Of a stretch of DNA of 15,397 bases, positions 1 through 6,427 are shown one piece after another. This DNA comes from Patescibacteria group bacterium. GTDB lineage: Bacteria > Patescibacteriota > Saccharimonadia > CAILAD01 > BJGX01. The stretch spans positions 1 through 15,397 of the forward strand of contig SICB01000012.1 in assembly GCA_009691555.1 (NCBI GenBank). Direction: 5' to 3'. Below the pieces are notes generated by a model. It was not told where the DNA came from. It saw only the letters and a list, made by a program, of their open reading frames with translations, and searched no databases. The position numbers and the translations under genes were made by a program. Positions within the stretch are counted from its first letter, which is position 1. Every line of letters starts with the position of its first letter.

Positions 1-150
1 GTCATTAAGTGTGCCGACTGGGTGATAGATTTGGGCCCAGAGGGTGGCAGCAAGGGAGGTAACATAATTGCTCAAGGGACTCCCGAGCAAGTGGCAAAAA
101 TTGCCGGCTCTTATACGGGAGGCTACCTCAAAAAGACGCTCAAAAAATAA
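1..150 (+). CDS. uvrA: UvrA excinuclease ATPase subunit, C-terminal end (partial)
   Basis: This is the last 49 codons of an open frame that enters from the left edge and ends in TAA. The peptide reads VIKCADWVIDLGPEGG, then a glycine-rich turn, then GTPEQVAKIAGSYTGGYL. This is the conserved extreme C-terminus of UvrA, just after the second ABC ATPase signature. UvrA is the damage-sensing ATPase of nucleotide excision repair and loads UvrB, after which UvrC incises. uvrC lies about 4.2 kb downstream, so repair genes cluster here without forming one operon. Only the tail is visible, so nothing can be said about the zinc fingers or Walker motifs. Confidence 0.93.
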   Translation, partial: VIKCADWVIDLGPEGGSKGGNIIAQGTPEQVAKIAGSYTGGYLKKTLKK

Positions 151-173
151 ACCATCTTATTGGTTAATAGCTG

Positions 174-179
174 TATAAT
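174..179 (+). promoter_or_regulatory. -10 box of the photolyase operon (leaderless)
   Basis: A perfect TATAAT lies 7 nt before ATG 187, so transcription should start at or within a base or two of the start codon. No convincing -35 is seen. This placement favours ATG 187 over the upstream TTG at 160, which lies upstream of the -10 box. Confidence 0.6.
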
Positions 180-186
180 AAATATT

Positions 187-1578
187 ATGAATAACCGCAT
201 AAAAAACCTCAATAGCTTGCCGCTAAAAGCCGGCAAGTGTGTGATTTATGTAATGAGCCGCGATCAAAGAGTTCACGATAACCATGCTTTGTTACGCGCT
301 CAGCAGATTGCGCTTGAGAATAAACTCCCTCTAGTTGCTGCTTTTAACCTTTTATCAAAATCAGGCGACAGAGCCAGAGAACATTATCAATTTATGATAG
401 CCGGTCTTAGGCATGTTGAGTCAGATCTCAGAGCGCACGATATTGAGTTTACTTTATTTTTTGAAGATCATGCCGTGGGACTTCTGGAGCAGTTAAACAA
501 ATTGCAACCAGCCGCCATAGTTTTTGACTTTAGTCCGCTAAAAGGTCCTATAAACATCAAGAATTATATCGCAGATAATGCAGATTGTAGTGTAGAGGAG
601 GTTGATACTCATAATATTATCCCAATCTGGATAGCCTCTGAGCATGAAGAATTCGCTGCCCACACCTTCCGTAGGAAAGTGCATCTAAAGCTTATAAATT
701 GGCTTGAGGAGCCGCCAAAACTTCTTAAGCACAGTATTGCAATCAAGCCAAGCCTGAGACCCGACTGGGATCGCGCCGCTAAGATTGTGCAAAAAATAGA
801 TACAAACGGTACCACTATTAATTATGAAGCTGGGTCGGAAGCGGCTTTGGCTCATCTTAAAGAATTTATTAAAACCCGTTTAGCCGGCTATGCCGGAGAT
901 CGCAATAATCCTAACATCGATGGATTAAGCGGACTAAGCCCTTACCTACACTACGGTCAAATATCATCCTTGCGAGTAGCGCTTGAGCTTACCCATAACC
1001 ACACTCCGCTTTTATTTAGAGAGCCGCGATTAGCTAAATATGAAGGCCAGCCAACGCTTGGTGATAGCATTGACGCTCTGCTTGAAGAGCTAATAGTACG
1101 CAAAGAACTGGCCGACAATTATTGCTATTACAATTCAAACTATAAAAAACTCGCAGGTGCTAAAGACTGGGCCAAGAAAACCCTAGCTGAGCATGAACAC
1201 GACGACCGCGAATACCTGTATAGCCTAAAAGAGCTAGAAAATTTGAATACTCACGACGGAGCCTGGAATGCTGCCCAATCGCAGCTCGCCAAAACCGGCA
1301 AGATGCATGGCTACATGCGGATGTACTGGGCCAAGAAGATTTTAGAATGGAGCCCAAGCCCAGAGCTAGCAGTAGAGCATGCCAACTACCTCAACGACCA
1401 TTATTCGATAGACGGCGGCGACCCCAACGGCTATGTGGGGGTACTGTGGTCGATTGCCGGCTTACACGACAGAGCATGGTTTAGTAGGCCAGTATTTGGC
1501 AAAATTCGCTATATGAATTATAACGGCCTAAAAAATAGATTTGATGTCGAGGAATATATTAAAAAATGGCTAGACTAG
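187..1578 (+). CDS. Class II CPD photolyase
   Basis: Deoxyribodipyrimidine photolyase of class II (463 aa), which splits cyclobutane pyrimidine dimers using reduced FAD and blue light. Diagnostic class II blocks are visible: YVMSRDQRVHDNHALL (about residues 21-36, the start of the alpha/beta domain), GLSPYLHYGQIS (249-260), LLEELIVRKELADNYCYYN (about 298-316), KMHGYMRMYWAKKILEW (372-388), DPNGYVGVLWSI (412-423) and RPVFGKIRYMNYNG (434-447). The last four build the FAD pocket and the class II tryptophan electron path. Length is normal for the class. The start is ATG 187, because the -10 box leaves an upstream TTG untranscribed. The 3' end overlaps the next photolyase gene by 13 nt, so the two are probably translationally coupled. 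Confidence 0.93.
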   Translation: MNNRIKNLNSLPLKAGKCVIYVMSRDQRVHDNHALLRAQQIALENKLPLVAAFNLLSKSGDRAREHYQFMIAGLRHVESDLRAHDIEFTLFFEDHAVGLLEQLNKLQPAAIVFDFSPLKGPINIKNYIADNADCSVEEVDTHNIIPIWIASEHEEFAAHTFRRKVHLKLINWLEEPPKLLKHSIAIKPSLRPDWDRAAKIVQKIDTNGTTINYEAGSEAALAHLKEFIKTRLAGYAGDRNNPNIDGLSGLSPYLHYGQISSLRVALELTHNHTPLLFREPRLAKYEGQPTLGDSIDALLEELIVRKELADNYCYYNSNYKKLAGAKDWAKKTLAEHEHDDREYLYSLKELENLNTHDGAWNAAQSQLAKTGKMHGYMRMYWAKKILEWSPSPELAVEHANYLNDHYSIDGGDPNGYVGVLWSIAGLHDRAWFSRPVFGKIRYMNYNGLKNRFDVEEYIKKWLD

Positions 1579-3017
1579 AAGACGACTCGGTTATAGTTAT
1601 TTTGGGCAATCAGCTGCTCAAAGATCATCCGGCATTAAAGCAATACCCCAATTCTGCTATTATCATGATAGAGGCAGATGACTTGTTTTCAAAACTACCT
1701 TATCATAAACACAAGTTGATACTTGTTTTGGCTGGTATGCGTAATTATAAAATCTACCTCAACACTATCAAGCGAAAAGTACTCTATGTTGAGCTCAAGA
1801 AAGCTAGCATATTTAAAAATGAGCTGAAAAACATTGTTAAAACCCACCACTTCAGCAAGCTCGTCTGGATGACAGCTAGCGATAAAGGCCCCAATACCGT
1901 TATCAAAAAAATAGCTATTAGTCTGGGCCTAGAATTCCAGCAGCTCGAAAATGAACAGTTTTTGACGCCGCTGGCCATCAGCAAAAAGTGGTTTGATGAA
2001 AAACAAAAGCCAATTATGGATAGCTTCTACCGCTGGCAAAGGGTGCGCATGAATATACTCATGGCAGACGAAAAGCCAGAGGGCGGAAAGTGGAGCTATG
2101 ACGAGCTTAACCGCCAGCCGCTGCCAAAGAATATTACACTGCCAGCAACAAGCCCAATAACAACAGCAAATTTTGAAACAGCCGCCGCTGATATTGAAAA
2201 GTTCTATCCCAATAACGCTGGTGATATCAAAGACTTTTGGTTGCCGACCACTCACCCCGAAGCAGAGCGCTGGCTCAAAGATTTTGTTAGCCAGCGCCTG
2301 AATAATTTTGGTCCCTACGAGGACGCCATGAAATCTGGCGAGGCATTTTTGTTTCATTCGCTCCTCTCACCAATGCTAAATATTGGTCTTTTGACGCCCC
2401 GCCAAGTAGTTGACGAAGCCACCAGAGAATATAAAAAAGGCAAAGTACCAATCAATTCCTACGAGGGTTTTGTACGTCAAATAATTGGCTGGCGCGAATA
2501 CATGTATGGACTATATATGCACAAACAAGACAAGATAGTTGGTAATTATTTTGGTTTTAAAAAGAAACTCGAGCCTTGGTGGTACACCGGCGACATCCCA
2601 GACGATCTAGAGCTACCCGTAAAAGAAGCCTTAAAAACTACCTACAAGTATGGCTACAACCACCATATCGAGCGCCTGATGGTTTTGGGAAACTGGTTCT
2701 TACTCAATAACTACGACCCCGATGATGTCTATAGGTGGTTTTGCAGTCTGTATGTTGATGCCTACGAATGGGTAATGGTTGCCAATGTCTACGGAATGAG
2801 CCAGTACGCCGATGGCGGATTTACCGCCACCAAGCCCTATGTTTCGGGGGGTAATTATTTGCAAAAAATGGGTAAGTGGTGGCCCAACCTTAAGGCAGCT
2901 CAAGCCAGCAACTTTACTAGTCTTTATTGGAAATTTATCCACGAAAACCGCGACAAATTTGCTAAAAACCCACGTATGAGTTTGATTTTGGCTCAGTCAA
3001 GCAAGCGAAAAATTTAG
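1566..3017 (+). CDS. Photolyase-related protein of the prokaryotic (6-4)/FeS-BCP family, lacking the Fe-S cysteines
   Basis: Cryptochrome/photolyase-related protein (483 aa; family usually about 500). Family landmarks: DSFYRWQRVRMNILM followed by PEGGKWSYDELNR (about 152-183), EGFVRQIIGWREYMYGLY (300-317), YNHHIERLMVLGNW (364-377, with the His-His pair used in (6-4) repair), VDAYEWVMVANVYGMSQYADGG (about 397-418) and TKPYVSGGNYLQKM (422-435). Characterised members repair (6-4) photoproducts and bind FAD, a lumazine and a [4Fe-4S] cluster through four Cys. Here the cluster positions are replaced: Pro near 351, no CxxC after residue 435, and ASNF where ACPF is usual. The whole protein has one Cys (393), outside these sites. 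The ATG lies inside the preceding photolyase gene, giving a 13-nt overlap. The 3' end overlaps the convergent permease stop codon. Repair specificity is inferred from family. Confidence 0.88.
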   Translation: MARLEDDSVIVILGNQLLKDHPALKQYPNSAIIMIEADDLFSKLPYHKHKLILVLAGMRNYKIYLNTIKRKVLYVELKKASIFKNELKNIVKTHHFSKLVWMTASDKGPNTVIKKIAISLGLEFQQLENEQFLTPLAISKKWFDEKQKPIMDSFYRWQRVRMNILMADEKPEGGKWSYDELNRQPLPKNITLPATSPITTANFETAAADIEKFYPNNAGDIKDFWLPTTHPEAERWLKDFVSQRLNNFGPYEDAMKSGEAFLFHSLLSPMLNIGLLTPRQVVDEATREYKKGKVPINSYEGFVRQIIGWREYMYGLYMHKQDKIVGNYFGFKKKLEPWWYTGDIPDDLELPVKEALKTTYKYGYNHHIERLMVLGNWFLLNNYDPDDVYRWFCSLYVDAYEWVMVANVYGMSQYADGGFTATKPYVSGGNYLQKMGKWWPNLKAAQASNFTSLYWKFIHENRDKFAKNPRMSLILAQSSKRKI

Positions 3018-3880
3018 CTAAGTCCTATCAGGATAGCACCAGCAACCATAATTACTGCCCCGCGTAATCTATGCAGGGCTTTTGCCTCATGCAAGAATAC
3101 GTAAGACATCACCACAGCGAATACCGAGCTAAGCCTTTTGATTGATAGCACATAGGTCACAAGCGCAGTCTGTAGAGCCAAGAGCTGTAAGTATATGGCA
3201 GCAATAGTAAATATCGACGAAGAAATAATTAGACTTTTTTGTTCTTTAAGCCTGTAAAAGTCTTTTCGTTTTTTTATCAGCACTATTGGTGCTAGGAATA
3301 AAAAAACAAAGAAGAATACATAGAATATCCAAACCCCTACGCTTACAAGCTTTAGCCCAACCTTGTCAAATACAGAAGCCAGAGCATATAATGCTGCAGC
3401 TACCGCGGCTAAAATTGCAGGCTTAAAAGTAGCTATCCTAGATACAATCGAGAGTATATTCTCGTTCGGCCGCTTGTCTAGAAGAATACCGCCAACCACA
3501 ACTAGCAAAATTCCTAATAGCCCTATAGGCTTAGGTTTTTCGGACAAGAAAAATACAGCAATTATTAAGACCATTAAGGGAGTGATTGATTGTATAGGAG
3601 CAATTAATGACAAATCACCTTTTTTTAGTGCTAGTAGTATTATTACGCTGGCCGCCGCTACAGAAGCTGCAGTCAATATTATTAAAATAAGTGCATTTAA
3701 CGGTAATGAAATAAATTTTTCTGAAGCTATCATCCCTATTGCCAGCAATGAAGCCGAGCCAAAACCGTGTATGAACAGCGATACCGACATAGGGTCTTGC
3801 TTTTGAGAAATAAGCTTTTTATTAGTAAGACTTGCGACACTGTCGCTAAGTGCGCACAATAGAGAATATACGATCCACAT
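3014..3880 (-). CDS. DMT/EamA-family permease
   Basis: Integral membrane protein of about 288 aa with roughly ten hydrophobic segments in two similar halves, as in EamA (drug/metabolite transporter) permeases. The first half ends in a segment like SITPLMVLIIAVFFLSEKP followed by GLLGILLVVVGGILL. The second half ends in SSVFAVVMSYVFLHEA followed by RLRGAVIMVAGAILIG, the paired EamA signature. The substrate cannot be read from sequence; relatives export amino acids, nucleosides or other metabolites. I chose Met at 3880 (MWIVYSLLCALSDSV) rather than 3916, because a TACTAT -10 box ends 7 nt upstream of it. The stop codon overlaps that of the convergent photolyase-related gene, with no space for a terminator between them. 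Confidence 0.85.
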   Translation of the reverse strand: MWIVYSLLCALSDSVASLTNKKLISQKQDPMSVSLFIHGFGSASLLAIGMIASEKFISLPLNALILIILTAASVAAASVIILLALKKGDLSLIAPIQSITPLMVLIIAVFFLSEKPKPIGLLGILLVVVGGILLDKRPNENILSIVSRIATFKPAILAAVAAALYALASVFDKVGLKLVSVGVWIFYVFFFVFLFLAPIVLIKKRKDFYRLKEQKSLIISSSIFTIAAIYLQLLALQTALVTYVLSIKRLSSVFAVVMSYVFLHEAKALHRLRGAVIMVAGAILIGLS

Positions 3881-3887
3881 ACTATCA

Positions 3888-3916
3888 ATAGTACTTTCAA
3901 ACAAACATAAGAGCAA
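3888..3916 (-). promoter_or_regulatory. Promoter of the EamA permease (leaderless)
   Basis: On the minus strand, TTGCTC (3911-3916) and TACTAT (3888-3893) are separated by 17 bp. The -10 box ends 7 nt before ATG 3880, predicting a leaderless mRNA. Confidence 0.55.
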
Positions 3917-3938
3917 ATAGCGTGTAGAGTGTTAATTT

Positions 3939-3963
3939 AAGCTCCAGGTTTTACCTAGAGCTT
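3939..3963 (-). terminator. Hairpin downstream of the small unknown gene
   Basis: AAGCTC-C-AGG / CCT-A-GAGCTT forms a 9-pair stem with one mismatch and a 5-nt loop. It lies 38 nt past the stop of the 4002-4274 gene. On the minus strand it is followed by TTAAATTAA, a poor U tract, so it is a weak terminator candidate. Confidence 0.4.
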
Positions 3964-4001
3964 TATATATAAATAATAAATATATAATGCGAGTTGTGAA
4001 A

Positions 4002-4274
4002 TCAATTTTGATCTGAATTCTTCCAGATGCTGATGTCGTCTAGCCAGGCGACACTATTGTCACAAATTGTAGCCAGAGTTTCTATCTCGAGATTCCACGG
4101 AGGCCCTCGAAGCACCTCAGCGTATCTTCGGGCCTCTCCGAGTAGTCTATCTTGGACTAAACCCTCTTGGGAATTAGACAGATCTACTTCGACTTTTATA
4201 AAGTCGTAGAGCGTGCAAGCCAGCTCGGCCTGTTGCTCTAATAGGAAACTACCGATTAAAGTTGTGAAATTCAC
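4002..4274 (-). CDS. Small protein of unknown function (90 aa)
   Basis: I do not recognise the family. The frame opens further upstream (to 4337), but the GTG at 4274 is the likely start. It has an AGGAG Shine-Dalgarno (4280-4284) spaced 5 nt, and a TTGCTT-17-TATATT promoter predicts a transcript start near 4302, downstream of the earlier ATG. The protein begins VNFTTLIGSFLLEQQAELAC, is acidic and probably mostly helical, has no signal peptide or membrane segment, and carries Trp residues in RGPPWNLEIETLA and NSVAWLDDISIWKN. It is transcribed divergently from uvrC; that pairing gives no clear functional clue. The promoter plus ribosome binding site are the main reason for accepting it. Confidence 0.6.
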   Translation of the reverse strand: MNFTTLIGSFLLEQQAELACTLYDFIKVEVDLSNSQEGLVQDRLLGEARRYAEVLRGPPWNLEIETLATICDNSVAWLDDISIWKNSDQN

Positions 4275-4308
4275 TTGGGCTCCTAAGTTGTAGGGTGCAG
4301 ATAGCGTT

Positions 4309-4337
4309 AATATACAACTTTTTTCAAAAAAAAGCAA
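4309..4337 (-). promoter_or_regulatory. Promoter of the 90-aa gene
   Basis: Minus strand TTGCTT (4332-4337), 17 bp, TATATT (4309-4314). The leader would be about 28 nt and contains the AGGAG site at 4280-4284. This is one of the few genes here with a conventional leader. Confidence 0.55.
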
Positions 4338-4367
4338 TAGCTAGACTCATAATAATCAAACCTAGAG

Positions 4368-4373
4368 TATAAT
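4368..4373 (+). promoter_or_regulatory. -10 box of uvrC (leaderless)
   Basis: TATAAT ends 8 nt before ATG 4382. The -35 region has no good match. No Shine-Dalgarno is present between the box and the ATG. Confidence 0.6.
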
Positions 4374-4381
4374 AGAAGATC

Positions 4382-5821
4382 ATGAACGTGATAGCTAAAA
4401 AGCTTCAGAGTCTGCCGGCCACAGCTGGGGTTTACTTTTTTAGAGATAAAAAAGGGCAGATTATTTATATTGGCAAAGCTTCGATACTCAAAAGGCGTGT
4501 CAGATCTTATTTTACCGCAACTCACAAAGATCAAAAAACACCGCTTCTAGTAGATAACATCGCTGATATCGATTGGATAGAGACCTCATCGGAGGTCGAT
4601 GCATTATTTTTGGAGGCCGAGTTTATAAAGCGCCACAAGCCACTCTACAATGTCAGAGAAAAAGACGACAAGAATTTTATTTTTATTCGCATCACGATGC
4701 AAGAAGACTTTCCGGCGGTAAGCTTGGTTCGTCGTCCAGCCGATGACAAGTCGCGCTATTTTGGACCTTTTGTACAGAGCTATGGCGTGCGCCAGGCCTT
4801 AAGACACCTACGAAAGGTTTTTCCTTATTTCGTGAAGGATAACCACAAATACAGCTCCAAGCTAGAGTACCAAATTGGCGTGCTCCCGAGCCCAGATATA
4901 TCTCGGTCTGACTATCGCAAACAAATAAGAAAGCTAATTCTGGTGCTAGAAGGCAAAAGCACCCAACTTATTGACCAGCTACAAAAAGATATCGGCAAAT
5001 TATCTAAGGCCCGCCGATACGAAGAAGCCGCAGAGCTCAGGAATCAATACTTGGCCTTGAAGGCACTAAACAGCAGAGTTATTTTTGGGGGAGAAGAAAA
5101 AATCACCATCGGAGTAGATTCGGCACTTTTTGAGCTCGCACAGATATTAGAGCTCAAGCAGCCTCCACGCCGAATTGAATGTTATGATATCAGTAATTTT
5201 GCTGGCGGAGACAGCGTCAGCTCAATGGTGGTATTCTCTGATGGTCTGCCAGATACTAAAGCTTACAGACACTTTAAGATGCGAACGCGCGGTCCGAATG
5301 ATTTTGCAATGATGCAAGAAACTCTTACCAGAAGATTTTCGGAGCGAAACAAAGCTTGGCCGAGGCCCGACTTGATTATCGTCGACGGCGGCAAGGGCCA
5401 ACTTTCGAGCTCCAAAGAAACCCTTGATAGTATGGGCGTAGCGGTTTTGGCAGTAGGCTTGGCGAAACGCTTCGAGACATTGGTAGTCGACTCCAAAGAT
5501 ATCAGCCCTTCTGCCAGGCTACGCAAAGACGGTGACTATTATATCTTTAATTTTGAAGCTAATTCGGCTCTACTTCATTTGCTGCAACGCGTTCGCGATG
5601 AGGCTCACCGTTTTGCAGTTGGTTACCATACTCATGTCAGAAATACTCGCACCAAACGCTCGGTACTGGATGGTATAGATGGAGTCGGACCAGTCACCCG
5701 AAAAAAACTCATCAGGGCCTTTGGCAGTGTGGCTGGTATAAAACAAGCTCCCCAAGCTGAGATCGCTAAAATCGTCGGCAATTCTAAGGCCCAATCAATT
5801 ATTTCGCAGCTGCAGCGATGA
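4382..5821 (+). CDS. uvrC: UvrC excinuclease subunit, compact form without Fe-S cysteines
   Basis: UvrC makes both incisions in nucleotide excision repair. The N-terminal GIY-YIG nuclease is clear (GVY 16-18, YIG 29-31, catalytic Glu at about 78 in DALFLE). A UVR/UvrB-binding helix pair lies near 207-230 (SKARRYEEAAELRNQY). The RNase H-like endonuclease starts at RIECYDISNFAGG, with Asp269, a likely Asp307, Asp335 (IIVDGGKGQ) and His409 (DEAHRFA). C-terminal helix-hairpin-helix motifs follow (430-479). At 479 aa it is over 100 residues shorter than usual, mainly because the linker domain between UVR and endonuclease is nearly gone. The cysteine-rich segment after HLRKVFPY (142-149) has no Cys; the only Cys is 267. 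It is monocistronic, with a new promoter following at 5843. Confidence 0.95.
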   Translation: MNVIAKKLQSLPATAGVYFFRDKKGQIIYIGKASILKRRVRSYFTATHKDQKTPLLVDNIADIDWIETSSEVDALFLEAEFIKRHKPLYNVREKDDKNFIFIRITMQEDFPAVSLVRRPADDKSRYFGPFVQSYGVRQALRHLRKVFPYFVKDNHKYSSKLEYQIGVLPSPDISRSDYRKQIRKLILVLEGKSTQLIDQLQKDIGKLSKARRYEEAAELRNQYLALKALNSRVIFGGEEKITIGVDSALFELAQILELKQPPRRIECYDISNFAGGDSVSSMVVFSDGLPDTKAYRHFKMRTRGPNDFAMMQETLTRRFSERNKAWPRPDLIIVDGGKGQLSSSKETLDSMGVAVLAVGLAKRFETLVVDSKDISPSARLRKDGDYYIFNFEANSALLHLLQRVRDEAHRFAVGYHTHVRNTRTKRSVLDGIDGVGPVTRKKLIRAFGSVAGIKQAPQAEIAKIVGNSKAQSIISQLQR

Positions 5822-5842
5822 CTACCATCTTATCTGTTAATA

Positions 5843-5851
5843 TGCTAAAAT
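5843..5851 (+). promoter_or_regulatory. Extended -10 promoter of the yvlD-secG-SBP operon
   Basis: TGCTAAAAT is an extended -10 (TGn plus TAAAAT, 5846-5851), with 7 nt between it and ATG 5859. The operon's first gene is therefore predicted to be leaderless. Confidence 0.55.
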
Positions 5852-5858
5852 ATAGCCC

Positions 5859-6212
5859 ATGATTAAAAGATTTTTATTTACATGGCTAGCAAACTTCATT
5901 GGCTTACTGATGGCTTCAGCTCTGCTAAGTGGTATCAATGCCGATAGCCTGTGGGTGGTGGTAATCGCCAGTCTGATATTTGGTATCGTTAACGCAGTCC
6001 TAAAGCCAGCAATAGTGATATTGAGCCTACCATTTATCGTAATAACTTTCGGTTTTTTCAGCTTGGTGATTAACGCATCGTTGCTTTATATTACCAGTGC
6101 TATCTACAAGCCCTTCCATGTCACATCGGCTGCGTCAGCTGTAGTAGCGGTTATTGTGGTTTGGCTTGCCAACTACGCCCTGAGCTTTATAATTGATAGA
6201 GACAAAATATGA
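5859..6212 (+). CDS. YvlD-like four-TM membrane protein (phage holin superfamily IV type)
   Basis: A protein of 117 aa with four predicted membrane helices: about 5-25 (FLFTWLANFIGLLMASALL), 32-50, 53-80 and 86-110. The signature GIVNAVLKPAIVILSLPFIVITFGFFSLVINA matches the YvlD/DUF360-like family often annotated as phage holin family protein. Despite the name these are chromosomal envelope proteins; no phage genes surround it. It starts an operon whose next gene begins at the ATGA overlap (6209-6212), so translation is coupled to secG. The biochemical role is unknown. Confidence 0.8.
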   Translation: MIKRFLFTWLANFIGLLMASALLSGINADSLWVVVIASLIFGIVNAVLKPAIVILSLPFIVITFGFFSLVINASLLYITSAIYKPFHVTSAASAVVAVIVVWLANYALSFIIDRDKI

Positions 6213-6427
6213 AAGCTTTCTTGCAAGTAGCCCTAATTGTAATATCGGTTCTTATAACAGTATCCGTACTGATGCAAAATCAGGGATCTGGCCTAGGAAC
6301 TGCTTTTGGTGGTGAAACTAATTTTTATCGTACCAAAAGAGGAGCCGAAAAATTTATGTTCTACGGAACTATCGCTCTTGGCGTAGGATTTGTAGTTTGC
6401 ATAGTAGGACTACTAATAATCAAATAA
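6209..6427 (+). CDS. secG: SecG preprotein translocase subunit
   Basis: Small protein of 72 aa with the SecG layout: an N-terminal membrane helix (about 3-22, FLQVALIVISVLITVSVLMQ), a cytoplasmic GSGLGTAFGG loop (about 27-36) and a second helix (about 52-71). SecG assists SecYE during protein export across the membrane. It overlaps the preceding gene by 4 nt (ATGA), and the next gene's ATG follows its stop codon with zero spacing. The three genes are therefore almost certainly one transcript, tying the export channel to a surface-anchored binding protein. Confidence 0.9.
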   Translation: MKAFLQVALIVISVLITVSVLMQNQGSGLGTAFGGETNFYRTKRGAEKFMFYGTIALGVGFVVCIVGLLIIK

